DNA of 64,000 nucleotides from Bog-159 sp049516155. Its GTDB lineage: Bacteria > Acidobacteriota > Terriglobia > Bryobacterales > Bryobacteraceae. The notes below the pieces were generated by a model that worked only from the letters and a program-made list of their open reading frames with translations, had not been told where the DNA came from and searched no databases. The stretch spans positions 62,001 to 126,000 of the forward strand of contig JBEKTJ010000001.1 in NCBI GenBank assembly GCA_049516155.1. The letters run 5' to 3'. Position 1 is the stretch's first letter. Each line of letters begins with the position of its first letter. The translations under genes and the position numbers were made by a program. Below, in pieces: positions 33,259 through 42,614 of this stretch.

Positions 33259-34569
33259 TTAACCGCGTATGGCCCAACGCACCAGTTCAACGATTTTGGC
33301 GTTCTTGCCTTGCATCAGGATGGCGACGCGAAAAATGCGCGCCGCCGCCACAACCATTATGGCCGTAAAGGTCAGCACCCCAGCCAGACCCGCCCAAGGC
33401 TGCCAAACCGGCACGCCGCCGCTGGGCATGGCTTGCCGCAACAACATCAGCATCGGGGTGAACGGCGGAAAAAAAGACATCGCGGTCGAGATGGGTCCAT
33501 TGGGCTGCTGCATTACGAAAGTGATGAGAAAAAAGGGAATCATCACCGGAGCCAGCAGCAGGATGGCCAATTGCTGGGCGTCCTGCGGACTGCCGCACCC
33601 GGCCCCCAAGGCGGCGGCCCAGGAGCACAGGAACGTCACATCGGCGATCAGATAGACGTAAAACCATGGGAGCAGCGCGAACGGCACCATGCCCGACAGG
33701 CCCATGCCCGAGAGCGCCAGTGTGCCGCCGATAATGTAGAACGCGGAACTGGTAAGGGACGTGCCCAATGCGCCCAGGACCTTGCCCGCCATCAACTCGA
33801 AGGGCGTCGCCAGCCCAAGCAGCATTTCCACCAGGCGCTGGGCTTTATCTTCGGTCACCGCCGAAAGCATGGGGCTGGACCCGATCATCACGATCATGCC
33901 TAATAGCAGCATGATGCCGAACGGTACGGCAAACTCGGCAACTTCGTTCTTTTTGCCGGCCCCGCGAATTTCACCAGTCCTCGGGTCGCGCGAAACCAGG
34001 CCGAACCGGTCTATTTTCACGTCGGCGAAAACACCGGAGAGACGGCTCCGGTCCACTCCGAGTTGGGCCAGCCGCGCGCGCCGGACACCTTCATTGACCG
34101 ATTGGGACAGCCAACGGCTGGCCTCGTCGAAACCGCCGGCGTTGCTGTAGGTCGAGACCGGGCCGGACTGTAGGACGGTGGGACTGATTTCGATGAACGC
34201 GAAGAGCTGCTCGTGCCGCACGCGGTCGGACAATGCCAGGCGCTGCAGCTTGGGATCGGCGGCAGGCGGCAAGGTCTCGAACACGTAGCGCGGCTGCATC
34301 TGCCGATGGGCGGTCTTATCGAACAAGTCGTCCGCGTTCCTATCCTGGGCCGCTTGAATCACGCCGGCAGCGATGACGCCGCTGCCGTCGACGATCGCGA
34401 TGCGCCGCTCCTTGATGTCGGGTTTGCTCACCATCAGCGCCACTCCCAGAAAACCGCCGCCAAACAGAAGCGGCGCTACCACGAGTCCGATGATGAAGGC
34501 CTTGGTGCGGATGGTCGCCACATAGTCGCGCTTCGCGATCAGCAGAATCCTCTGGACCCTTCTATGCAA
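33259..34569 (-). CDS. ABC-2 family transporter permease (NatB-like)
   Basis: About 436 residues. TTG 34569 is chosen because GGGAGG lies six bases upstream; the frame is open to ATG 34599 without a ribosome site. One N-terminal helix ('AFIIGLVVAPLLFGGGFLGVALMV') is followed by a large periplasmic loop of about 170 residues. A cluster of about five helices then includes 'FAVPFGIMLLLGMIVMIGSSPMLSAVTEDKAQRLVEMLLGLATPFELMAGKVLG', the ABC-2 signature of the NatB/YhaP subfamily. It overlaps the ATPase gene by eight bases. The pair probably exports sodium, a peptide or a drug; the cargo is unknown. Confidence 0.88.
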   Translation of the reverse strand: MHRRVQRILLIAKRDYVATIRTKAFIIGLVVAPLLFGGGFLGVALMVSKPDIKERRIAIVDGSGVIAAGVIQAAQDRNADDLFDKTAHRQMQPRYVFETLPPAADPKLQRLALSDRVRHEQLFAFIEISPTVLQSGPVSTYSNAGGFDEASRWLSQSVNEGVRRARLAQLGVDRSRLSGVFADVKIDRFGLVSRDPRTGEIRGAGKKNEVAEFAVPFGIMLLLGMIVMIGSSPMLSAVTEDKAQRLVEMLLGLATPFELMAGKVLGALGTSLTSSAFYIIGGTLALSGMGLSGMVPFALLPWFYVYLIADVTFLCSWAAALGAGCGSPQDAQQLAILLLAPVMIPFFLITFVMQQPNGPISTAMSFFPPFTPMLMLLRQAMPSGGVPVWQPWAGLAGVLTFTAIMVVAAARIFRVAILMQGKNAKIVELVRWAIRG

Positions 34570-35473
34570 GATGCGCCTCCCGGGCTTCCGGCCCCGCAAT
34601 GCGCACGAAGATGTCGTGCAGAGACGGTTTCACGATGGAGAAGCTATTCACTCGCGTGCGCGCCATCAGGGTACGCAAAACCTGCTGCGAATCGCAGCCG
34701 AGTGCCATGCGCAACTCCTGGACCTGCCCCAGATCGCGAACCCTTTCCACGTCCGGCAGGCCTTCCAGAGACTGCATACCGCCTTCGGCAGCCACCCGGA
34801 TGGTATCGTTTCCGTACCGATCCTGGATAGATGCGAGGGCGCCGTCCAGGACTTTCTTGCCGCGGAAGATCATGCAGATGCTATCGCACATGTTTTCAGC
34901 CACCTGCATATCGTGCGTGCTGAGGATCACGGTGACCCCTCCGCGGCGCAGATCGAGAATCGCGGACTGGATGATGTCGGCGCTTACCGGATCGAGGCCG
35001 CTGAAGGGTTCGTCGAGGATCAGCAGCTTGGGCGCCGGAACCACGGCGGCGATGAACTGCACTTTCTGGCTCATGCCTTTGCTGAGCGCTTGCACCTTCT
35101 GCGAGGACCATTTCACCAGATCGAGCTTCTTGAGCCAGCTCTGCACTTCGGCAGCGACTTTGCGGCCGCTGCGCAGCTCTCCGTAGAACTCCAGCATGGG
35201 CTGCACGGCCATCTTCCGGTACAAGCCGCGTTCTTCGGGCAGGTAGCCGATCAGTTCGGAACGCGCGCCTAACATCTGCTTGCCGAAGACCCGCACATCG
35301 CCACGGTCGGGATAGAAGATGCCGGCGATCATGCGCATGGTGGTGGTTTTGCCGGAACCATTCGGCCCGATAAAACCGTACACCGCGCCTTCGGGAACGG
35401 TGAGCGACAAATCGTCGACGGCGGTTACGGCGCCGAAGGCTTTTGTAACATTCGAGATTTGGACGGCATCCAT
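34562..35473 (-). CDS. ABC transporter ATP-binding protein (NatA-like)
   Basis: 303 residues. Walker A is 'GPNGSGKTTTMRMI', the Q-loop region 'GYLPEERGLYRKM', the ABC signature 'LSKGMSQKVQFI' (variant of LSGGQ), Walker B 'LLILDEPFSGLDP' and the switch His in 'ILSTHDM'. The C-terminal 90 residues form the extension common in NatA-type ATPases (DUF4162-like). It is the first gene of a two-gene operon with the ABC-2 permease and powers that exporter. Confidence 0.94.
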   Translation of the reverse strand: MDAVQISNVTKAFGAVTAVDDLSLTVPEGAVYGFIGPNGSGKTTTMRMIAGIFYPDRGDVRVFGKQMLGARSELIGYLPEERGLYRKMAVQPMLEFYGELRSGRKVAAEVQSWLKKLDLVKWSSQKVQALSKGMSQKVQFIAAVVPAPKLLILDEPFSGLDPVSADIIQSAILDLRRGGVTVILSTHDMQVAENMCDSICMIFRGKKVLDGALASIQDRYGNDTIRVAAEGGMQSLEGLPDVERVRDLGQVQELRMALGCDSQQVLRTLMARTRVNSFSIVKPSLHDIFVRIAGPEAREAHLA

Positions 35474-35516
35474 TCGAACCGCAAATCGTAGCAGGTGGCG
35501 CGGTGCGCCAGTGCTT

Positions 35517-36677
35517 CTACCACTGCTGGAATTGCTTGCTTAGCGCCAGGCGTTGCGATTGGTATGTGGATCCGATCTCTTGGCCGTAGAGCTTGGCCGG
35601 AGGCGCCAGGAGCCGTTCGTAAATCAAGCGGCAAACCACCTGCCCGTGCTCGAGAAGAGACGGAACATCGTGGGAACGGACCTCCAGCACCGCATGTGTT
35701 CCCTTGCGGTCTTCCGAACCCCAGCCGAAACCCGGATCGAAGAAGCCCGCGTAGTGGATACGGAACTCTCCCACCGACGGATCGAACGGCACCATTTCCG
35801 CGGCCGAATCGGGTGGGATGCTCACTTTTTCCTTCGATGTCAGGATGTAGAACTCTCCCGGCTCAAGCACCACGGATCTCTCGGCATTTCGGAATAGCGG
35901 CGTCCAGAACTCTCCCGGTGGATAGTGATTAATGCAGGCGAGATCGATGGGCGGGGCGCCCTTCTTTGCCTGGTAGCCCACGATATCCGACCCTTCAAAG
36001 CCCAACAAGTTGACCGATAGCCTAAGCCCCTCGGAGATGGTTGGTTCCGTGGGAGAGGCATCCTGCCCATAAACGATGGGCTCTCTCTCGTGCAATCTCT
36101 GGAGCATGGCGTCGGATGGGGCGGGGCTGCCGCGGCGAAGCCTCAGTTGGTTCAGCCGCGTGCCTTTGCGAACCAGAACGCTGAACGTGAGCGGGACGAT
36201 CTCCGCGTAGAGCTTGCCCCTGTAGCCCGGGCGCACATACTCGAACTCATTTCCATAGTCGGTGATCAGCCTGGTAAAGATGTCGAGGCGGCCGGTGGTG
36301 CTCTTCGGATTGGCTTTACCGGATATCGATTCGGGCAGGCTCAGTTCCTCCTCCAGCGGAACCAGGTAAACGGAGTCCTTGCGCAGCAAAGTCGCTTCCG
36401 AAATATCGAATTCCTCAAGCTTCACCTGCTGCAGTTTGCTTTGTACGGTGGCGTTCGGCGTGGGCAGAAAACTGGCGCGAATCCGGTAGGCGACGGAGCC
36501 CAGACGCAAATCGAGACTGGAGGGTTGGATCTGATCTGCCCCGATGGGTACGTTTGCGCGGATGTGTCCCGCTTCTATCAGGTCTTCCAGCTTTTGAGAG
36601 GGCAGCAAACCGGTGGTGTGCAGATCGAACGGCTGGGCTGCAAGCTCCGGGAATAGAACGAGCGCGTCACTGCTCAT
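35517..36677 (-). CDS. dcd: dCTP deaminase, long form (dUTPase-fold tandem)
   Basis: About 386 residues from ATG 36677; the frame is open to 36737. Ordinary Dcd has about 190 residues. Here two dUTPase-like halves are joined. The first holds 'IQPSSLDLRLGSVAYRIRASFLP' and 'ANPKSTTGRLDIFTRLITD', with the catalytic-type Ser-Ser-Thr/Arg region. The second holds 'EFRIHYAGFFDPGFGWG', 'GTHAVLEVRSHDVPSLLEHGQVVCRLIYERL' and the end 'YGQEIGSTYQSQRLALSKQF'. It should convert dCTP to dUTP for thymidylate synthesis. The long form occurs in some Alphaproteobacteria and Acidobacteria. The 5' part contains the first block of the dispersed repeat (36473-36492). Confidence 0.9.
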   Translation of the reverse strand: MSSDALVLFPELAAQPFDLHTTGLLPSQKLEDLIEAGHIRANVPIGADQIQPSSLDLRLGSVAYRIRASFLPTPNATVQSKLQQVKLEEFDISEATLLRKDSVYLVPLEEELSLPESISGKANPKSTTGRLDIFTRLITDYGNEFEYVRPGYRGKLYAEIVPLTFSVLVRKGTRLNQLRLRRGSPAPSDAMLQRLHEREPIVYGQDASPTEPTISEGLRLSVNLLGFEGSDIVGYQAKKGAPPIDLACINHYPPGEFWTPLFRNAERSVVLEPGEFYILTSKEKVSIPPDSAAEMVPFDPSVGEFRIHYAGFFDPGFGWGSEDRKGTHAVLEVRSHDVPSLLEHGQVVCRLIYERLLAPPAKLYGQEIGSTYQSQRLALSKQFQQW

Positions 36678-36757
36678 ATTGTTCAGGTATGCTCCTCTTG
36701 GGAAGCCGGATCGCGTCAAGCTGCCTTCCTTCGCCAACCCGGGACAGCAAAATATGG

Positions 36758-36808
36758 TGCTCTACGCCAGAGGTGGCCCGGCTCCTTTGACACTCCAGGA
36801 TACATCGG
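36758..36808 (+). repeat. dispersed repeat, copy 2
   Basis: This block matches 15289-15340 over about 52 bases with roughly six substitutions and one indel, including an exact 20-base run ending CTCCAGGAT. A 20-base exact match at 36473-36492 precedes it, as at 15216-15235. It lies in the gap between the dCTP deaminase start and tRNA-fMet. Nature unknown; it may be a decayed mobile or intergenic repeat unit. Confidence 0.6.
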
Positions 36809-36886
36809 GGCCAGTACTTTATCGTGGGATCGTTCGAGAAAGCCGCCAGATGGGATGGTTCGGAACCAAAAGTAGATATATTTCCT

Positions 36887-36963
<77 letters not shown>

Positions 36964-37085
36964 ATCACATCCTACCGCTTCCCGCACCGTAACGTCAAAT
37001 CCGCGACGCCGCGCCGGGGCATGCAGTGCGCCGTTCCGTTCCGTCCGGCATAGTACAATGGTTGTTAACGGAGCCATTCAACGCC

Positions 37086-38951
37086 ATGAAGCACCCCATT
37101 GCCGCGATTGTTCTGCCGATTGCGGCCCTAGCCTTTCGCCTGGGCGCAGCGGATCTCGCGCCCGAACGCCCGCGCATCGGCAAAGTGGAGATCTTCAAAG
37201 CCGCGGATCTCCGCCCAGGCATGCAGGGCACCGCCTGGACCGTATTTAGCGGCACCACGCCCGAGCCGGTTCCCGTGGAAATTCTGGGGCTGTGGAAGAA
37301 CGCCTGGGGGCCCCGGCAGGATATCATCCTGGCGAAACTAGGCGGCAAAGCCGTGCGCACCAACGTTGCCGGCGGCATGAGCGGCAGCCCGGTCTATATT
37401 GACGGCAAACTGGTGGGCGCGGTGGCCCTCCGGCTCAGCGTATTTTCTCCGGACGCGATCTGCGGCATTACGCCCGCCGAACTGATGCTGGAGATCAACG
37501 ATTTCGACCAGTCGCGTCCCGCCGATGCGCGCACGCCCGATCGCGCCGTGGCGCGCGGCCAGGTTGCCGTACCTGGCGATCTGCTGGCGCAGGCCGTAGC
37601 CGCGGGCGCATCGCCCAACCTGCCGCGGCAGTCGCCCATGATGGTTCCCATAGAAACGCCGCTGATGTTCGCCGGATTTCACGAGAACGTGCTGCGCGAT
37701 TTCGGGCCGCTGTTCGAGCAGCTTGGAATCACGGCGGCGCAAGGCGGCGGCGCCTCCAGTACCACCTATACGGCCAAACCCGTGGCCGGCTGGCAGACTT
37801 CCCTGCGTCCCGGAGATCCGGTCGCGGGCGTGCTGGTTTCAGGCGATATGAGCATCACCGGCCTGGGCACGGTAACTTATAACGACGGGCAGCATGTGTT
37901 GGCGTTCGGGCACCCCTTCTTTAACCTCGGCCCGGTAGACATGCCCATGAGCAAGGGCGAAGTGGTCATGACGCTGGCTTCCCAGTTTCAGCCTAACAAA
38001 TTCGCCAATGCCACGGATATTGTGGGCGCGCTGCATCAGGACCGCCACAGCGGCATTATGGGCGTTCTCGGCCAGGAATCCGACATGATACCGGTGACCG
38101 TACAGGTCCGCTCGATCGGCGACAACAACGCGGTGCGCAGCCAAAAGGATTTCCGCTTCAATGTTTTCGTGCAGCAGAAGTGGACCCCGTATCTGATGAT
38201 GGTCACGCTATTCAACTCACTCTCTGAGCTGAACGAGTTCAAGGAAGAAGCCACTTACCGGCTGACCGGCGATGTGGAAATGAATAGTGGTCCCAGCCTC
38301 TCGCTTTCCACCATGCAGGCTTCCGGTGAGATGCCCATGCCGGCGCCGATGATGCTGGCCGGATGGTGGGGCGACAAGTTCAACCGGTTGTATCTGAACG
38401 CCGTAAATCCGCCCAGCGTCAAGCGCGTCAGCGTTACGGTGGACCTGCTGCCGGAACGCCGCGTAGCCAGCATCGAAAACGCCTGGCTGGCCACTCCCGA
38501 GGCGCGCCCCGGCGACGATGTGGAGGTGAAGGTCTTTCTGCGTCCTTACCGCGGCGAAAGCCTGCAACGCGATTTCACCCTCAAGATACCGGAAGGGCTG
38601 GCCAAGGGCGAGCACAAGATCATGCTCAGCGACGCGGAAACCATCAACCGCATGCAGACCGTGGCCGGCATGCTGGACCATTACATCGGCCTGCCGGAAA
38701 CCGTTTCGCTCATCAACCAGGAGCGCAGCAACAATAAATTGTATGTCTCGCTCCTGGACGCCAGCCCCACCGCATATTACGCAGATAAGACCCTGCCCAG
38801 CCTGCCAGCCTCGGTTTTGAACGTCATGCAGTCCGGGGGCGGCTCAAACCGCTCGCTGATCACATCGCCCGACAGCGCCTCGGAACAGATGTCGCTGCCC
38901 TTCGACTATGTCGTGAGCGGCAGCTACTCGCTGAAGATCATGGTGAAATAA
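37086..38951 (+). CDS. secreted SpoIVB-type (S55) peptidase-domain protein
   Basis: About 621 residues from ATG 37086, with signal peptide 'MKHPIAAIVLPIAALAFRLGAA'. The N-terminal half matches the S55 (SpoIVB) serine peptidase domain: 'DLRPGMQGTAWTVFSGTTPEPVPVEILG', the nucleophile motif 'GGMSGSPVYIDGKLVGAV' (Ser99/Ser101) and 'GQHVLAFGHPFFNLGPVDMPM' with the conserved GHP turn. The C-terminal half is a beta-rich region of unknown type. Unlike Bacillus SpoIVB it has no PDZ domain and no sporulation context. The frame is open to 37026, but only the signal peptide start makes sense. It is followed 27 bases later by the propeller protein gene, a probable partner. Confidence 0.85.
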   Translation: MKHPIAAIVLPIAALAFRLGAADLAPERPRIGKVEIFKAADLRPGMQGTAWTVFSGTTPEPVPVEILGLWKNAWGPRQDIILAKLGGKAVRTNVAGGMSGSPVYIDGKLVGAVALRLSVFSPDAICGITPAELMLEINDFDQSRPADARTPDRAVARGQVAVPGDLLAQAVAAGASPNLPRQSPMMVPIETPLMFAGFHENVLRDFGPLFEQLGITAAQGGGASSTTYTAKPVAGWQTSLRPGDPVAGVLVSGDMSITGLGTVTYNDGQHVLAFGHPFFNLGPVDMPMSKGEVVMTLASQFQPNKFANATDIVGALHQDRHSGIMGVLGQESDMIPVTVQVRSIGDNNAVRSQKDFRFNVFVQQKWTPYLMMVTLFNSLSELNEFKEEATYRLTGDVEMNSGPSLSLSTMQASGEMPMPAPMMLAGWWGDKFNRLYLNAVNPPSVKRVSVTVDLLPERRVASIENAWLATPEARPGDDVEVKVFLRPYRGESLQRDFTLKIPEGLAKGEHKIMLSDAETINRMQTVAGMLDHYIGLPETVSLINQERSNNKLYVSLLDASPTAYYADKTLPSLPASVLNVMQSGGGSNRSLITSPDSASEQMSLPFDYVVSGSYSLKIMVK

Positions 38952-38978
38952 GAGCAATCAGGAGTCAGAAGCCACGTT

Positions 38979-41186
38979 ATGACCAAATTGGAGAACCTTC
39001 GGCGGCGAGGTGTGCTGACTTCTGTCTTCTGTCTTCTGACTTCTGTCTCCTGTCTCCTTTCCTCCCAGACCCGCACTTGGACCGAAAGTGACTACCCCGA
39101 TTTCGAGAAGGGCAATCGTAAGAATTTATCGCTGCGCAGCGACGGCCTGGTGACTCTCGCGCCGCAATTCCAGGAAGTCTACGATACTTCATCGGCGTAT
39201 CTGTGGGCGCTGGCGCGCGATTCGAAGGGTAACCTGTATGCGGGAGGCGGTCCCGGCGCAAAGCTTTACCGGCTTTCAGCTTCCGGCGATAAGAAAACCT
39301 TGGCGGAGTTGAACGGCCTGCAGATTCCCGCCATTGCCATCGACCGGCAGGACCGCGTGTACGCGGCGACGGCGCCCGACGGCAAGATATACAGGGTCGC
39401 GCCAGACGGCAAGAGTGAGGTCTTCTACGATCCCAAAGCCAAGTACATCTGGGCGCTGCTGTTCGACAAATCGGGCGACTTGCTGGTGGCTACGGGCGAT
39501 CCGGGCGCCGTCCATCGCGTCCACCCGGATGGCGGCGGCAGCGTGTTGTACCAGACCGACGAGACGCATGTTCGTTCGATGACCGTGGATGCCGCCGGCA
39601 ACGTCATTCTGGGCACCGATCCCGGCGGGCTGGTGGTGCGCGTGTCTCCCGCGGGCGAGGGCTTCGTCCTGTACCAGATGAGCAAGAGCGAAGTCACTGC
39701 CGTGGCGGTGGCCAAAGATGGTTCCATTTATGCCGCGGGCGTGGGCACCAAGCCGGGTGCGTCATCCGCTCCGCCCATTGCGCCGCCGCCCTCTCTTACG
39801 GCCTCCGCCGGGCTGGGCGGCGCCGCTCTGCAACTCCATCCCGCCGCGCCGCCTCCGGCTTCCATGGCCCCCTCCGGCAGCGGCGTATCGGTGACCGGAT
39901 CGGACGTTTATCGCATCGATCCTGCCGGCAATCCGCAAAAGATCTGGAGCCACGCGCAAGATATTATCTATGCCATCGTCTTCGATGCGCAAGACCGCGC
40001 GCTGCTGGGCTCCGGCAACAAGGGCTGCATCTATCGCATCGAGTCCGAGGTGCTGTATACGGCCTTGCTCACGGCGCCCTCGACCCAGATCACGGCGTTC
40101 CAAACCGGCGCTGGCGACGCGCTCTACGCGGCCACCGGTAACGTCGGCAAAGTCTACCGTGTGGGTCCGGATATGGCGCACGAAGGCTCCATCGAGAGCG
40201 ACGTTTTCGATGCGGACTTCTTTTCGCAATGGGGCCGGCTCAGTTTCGAGGCGAACCTCAACGGCGGCCGCATCTCCATCGCCGCGCGCAGCGGAAATCT
40301 GGATCGGCCGCAGAAGAACTGGAGTGCTTGGTCGGCGCCGATCTCCGACCCAAAAGGCGATCGCATCTCGGCGCCCGCGGCGCGATTCGTCCAATGGAAA
40401 GCCACTCTGACGGCCGGGGGCGCTCAATCGCCCGAGTTGGAATCGGTGGATGTGGCCTATCTGCAGCGCAACGTGCCGCCGCGCATTACGGCGGTCGAGA
40501 GCACGCCTCCCAATTACAAGTTCCCCGCGCCCGCCATTCCGTTGCCGCCTTTGCAATCGCTCACGCTGCCGCCCATCGGCAAGCCGGCCGCCAGTTCGGG
40601 ACCGTCCCTGTTACTCGATGCGGGCACCCCCTCCATGCAATACGCCAAGGGCTTCACCGGCGTGCGTTGGGCCGCGACCGACGATAATGGCGACAGCCTG
40701 ATCTTCACCGTTGAGATTCGCGGAGTGCAGGAGAGCAACTGGAAACTGCTCAAAGACAAGCTGAAGGAGAAGTATTGGAGTTGGGATTCGACCGCGTTCC
40801 CGGATGGCGAGTATCGCCTTCGGGTGACCGCCTCGGACCTGCCCGGCAATCCGCCCGCGGAGGCGCTTTCCAGTTCGATGGTGAGCGATCCGTTCCTGAT
40901 CGACAATGCACCGCCGCGCATCTCGACCCTGCAGGCCAGCGCATCCGGCGGGAAGTTGCACGCCACCTGGGCCGCCGCCGACCAGTTGAGCGACATCAAG
41001 AAAGCGGAGTACTCGCTGGATGGCGGCGATTGGACGCTGGTTGCGCCGGTCACCGGGCTATCCGATTCGCATAACTTGGCCTACAATCTGACCCTCGATC
41101 GCATCGCGCCCGGCGAACACACCCTAGCCGTGCGCGTCGAAGACGATTACGACAATCAGGTGGTCGACAAAGCCGTCGTCAGATAG
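38979..41186 (+). CDS. secreted beta-propeller protein with C-terminal Ig-like region
   Basis: 735 residues. After a hydrophobic leader ('GVLTSVFCLLTSVSCLLSS', encoded by a heptamer repeat) come propeller-type repeats, about residues 45-400: 'AYLWALARDSKGNLYAGGGPGAKLYRLSASG', 'IPAIAIDRQDRVYAATAPDGKIYRVAPDG', 'IWALLFDKSGDLLVATGDPGAVHRVHPDG'. A Pro/Ala-rich loop interrupts them near 260-310. The C-terminal 250 residues are Ig/fibronectin-like ('FTGVRWAATDDNGDSLIFTVEIRG', 'DYDNQVVDKAVV'). It is probably extracytoplasmic. It follows the S55 peptidase gene by 27 bases and is probably co-transcribed with it. The start is uncertain because the leader overlaps a repeat. No enzymatic motif is seen. 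Confidence 0.8.
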   Translation: MTKLENLRRRGVLTSVFCLLTSVSCLLSSQTRTWTESDYPDFEKGNRKNLSLRSDGLVTLAPQFQEVYDTSSAYLWALARDSKGNLYAGGGPGAKLYRLSASGDKKTLAELNGLQIPAIAIDRQDRVYAATAPDGKIYRVAPDGKSEVFYDPKAKYIWALLFDKSGDLLVATGDPGAVHRVHPDGGGSVLYQTDETHVRSMTVDAAGNVILGTDPGGLVVRVSPAGEGFVLYQMSKSEVTAVAVAKDGSIYAAGVGTKPGASSAPPIAPPPSLTASAGLGGAALQLHPAAPPPASMAPSGSGVSVTGSDVYRIDPAGNPQKIWSHAQDIIYAIVFDAQDRALLGSGNKGCIYRIESEVLYTALLTAPSTQITAFQTGAGDALYAATGNVGKVYRVGPDMAHEGSIESDVFDADFFSQWGRLSFEANLNGGRISIAARSGNLDRPQKNWSAWSAPISDPKGDRISAPAARFVQWKATLTAGGAQSPELESVDVAYLQRNVPPRITAVESTPPNYKFPAPAIPLPPLQSLTLPPIGKPAASSGPSLLLDAGTPSMQYAKGFTGVRWAATDDNGDSLIFTVEIRGVQESNWKLLKDKLKEKYWSWDSTAFPDGEYRLRVTASDLPGNPPAEALSSSMVSDPFLIDNAPPRISTLQASASGGKLHATWAAADQLSDIKKAEYSLDGGDWTLVAPVTGLSDSHNLAYNLTLDRIAPGEHTLAVRVEDDYDNQVVDKAVVR
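39016..39057 (+). repeat. six tandem heptamers (TGNCTNC) inside a signal-peptide coding region
   Basis: Six consecutive 7-base units: TGACTTC, TGTCTTC, TGTCTTC, TGACTTC, TGTCTCC, TGTCTCC. On the minus strand these read as GAAGTCA/GGAGACA-type heptamers. Short reverse-oriented units (CAGGAGT CAGAAG) lie just upstream at about 38959-38971. The tract encodes the hydrophobic leader of the propeller protein. Confidence 0.9.
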
Positions 41187-41284
41187 GCCTCCAGGATCGG
41201 TCCGAAACGCCGGCTTCCTAACATGAAAGCCTCCCACGGCATGTGGCGCTATGCTAGGATGTCTTGGTCCAAAGAGGAGGCATG

Positions 41285-42574
41285 ATGTCCATAGCTCGCG
41301 CTTTCGGAGACCCCGACCTGACTCCGGATAATTTCAGCAGCTTCAGCCAGCAGGAAATTTCGGCCGACACCAAAGCCCAGGGGATCGAGCAATTAGAGCC
41401 GATACCGCCCGCCAGGAGCACGACGCCGATGGATTTGGGCGCGGTTGTCGGTACGGCTGCTACGCAAAAGATACAGGACTCAGGCAGTATCGTCTTTCAT
41501 ACTGTCGGCGACACCGGCGGGATTCATAGCCCTCAATTCCAATTTGCCGTTGCCGACGCCATGGCTGACGATTTGGGAAGCGGCGCCGCCTTCTGGTATC
41601 ACTTGGGCGATGTAGTCTATTACTTCGGCCAGGACCAATATTACTTTGAGCAGTTCTACGATCCGTACCGCAACTATAATGCCCCGATCTTCGCAATTCC
41701 CGGCAATCACGACGGAGCGCTCTTCAAAGGCGAGACCGCGAAATCGCTGGACGCCTTTGTGGCTAACTTTTGCACCAGCCAACCCGCTCACAATACGGAT
41801 GGTCAAGGAGCGGTCCGAACTACGATGGACCAACCGGCCGTCTATTTCACGCTGAACGCTCCCTTTGTCAAATTCATCGGATTGTATTCGAATACCAGTG
41901 AAGGCGGCACCGAAGGAGTGATCGCAGGCTCTAAGGTCGGCAACGCCCAGCTGAAGTTCTTGCAGCAGCAACTGGCCGCGGCTAAACTTGAGCGGAACAA
42001 GGGCCAATGGCGCGCGCTTGTCATCGCGACGCATCATCCGCCATTCACGGGCAGCTCGCAGCACGTGCCCAGCCCTACTATGCTCAAGCAGATCGATGCG
42101 GCCTGCAGCGCCGCCGGCATTCAGCCCGACCTGCATCTCTCCGGCCACGCCCACCTCTACGAGCGATACACTCGGACGGTCGGCGGCAAGCAAATTCCCT
42201 ATCTGGTGGCCGGCATGGGTGGATATTATGACCTGCCGGGTTTGAAGCCACCGACCCAGCGCCCCACTCCCCCCAAGACTCCCGCCTCCGGCGCCGATGC
42301 CAGCGGTAATCCGCTGACGCTGGAAGTGTACAACGATAATACCTTCGGCTTCTTGCGAATGACCGTATCGCCTGCTTCCATTACCGGCGAATTCGTCACC
42401 GTGGATCCAACTTCGGGAAAAACCGGCGTGGGCGATAGTTTTACGCTCGACCTTAAGGCCAATATCGTCTCCAACGGTTTGTCCGGGGGGACCAGCGCAT
42501 CTTCCAAGCCTCGGCCGAAAGCCGCCTCCAAGAGCGTGCCCAAAGCTCAGTCGGCCCGCGGGCGCAAGAAGTAG
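41285..42574 (+). CDS. calcineurin-like metallophosphatase (purple acid phosphatase type)
   Basis: About 429 residues from ATG 41285, four bases after GAGGAGG; ATG 41282 and TTG 41264 are less likely. The metal-binding motifs of the calcineurin fold appear in order: 'VGDTGG', 'WYHLGDVVYYFG', 'PIFAIPGNHDG', 'VIATHHPPFTGSS' and 'LSGHAHLYERYTR'. Together these bind two metals and hydrolyse a phosphomonoester or diester. No signal peptide is visible; the N-terminal 75 residues are Pro/Thr-rich. The C-terminus ends in a Lys/Ser/Pro-rich basic tail. It stands alone, convergent with the MacB-like permease. Confidence 0.88.
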   Translation: MSIARAFGDPDLTPDNFSSFSQQEISADTKAQGIEQLEPIPPARSTTPMDLGAVVGTAATQKIQDSGSIVFHTVGDTGGIHSPQFQFAVADAMADDLGSGAAFWYHLGDVVYYFGQDQYYFEQFYDPYRNYNAPIFAIPGNHDGALFKGETAKSLDAFVANFCTSQPAHNTDGQGAVRTTMDQPAVYFTLNAPFVKFIGLYSNTSEGGTEGVIAGSKVGNAQLKFLQQQLAAAKLERNKGQWRALVIATHHPPFTGSSQHVPSPTMLKQIDAACSAAGIQPDLHLSGHAHLYERYTRTVGGKQIPYLVAGMGGYYDLPGLKPPTQRPTPPKTPASGADASGNPLTLEVYNDNTFGFLRMTVSPASITGEFVTVDPTSGKTGVGDSFTLDLKANIVSNGLSGGTSASSKPRPKAASKSVPKAQSARGRKK

Positions 42575-42614
42575 GCTCTGAGCCACGGATCCCGATGAGT
42601 GAGGCCCGCCCCAA

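Noticed and set aside
41480..42586. Minus-strand frame of 368 codons
   Set aside because: Shadow of the metallophosphatase gene.
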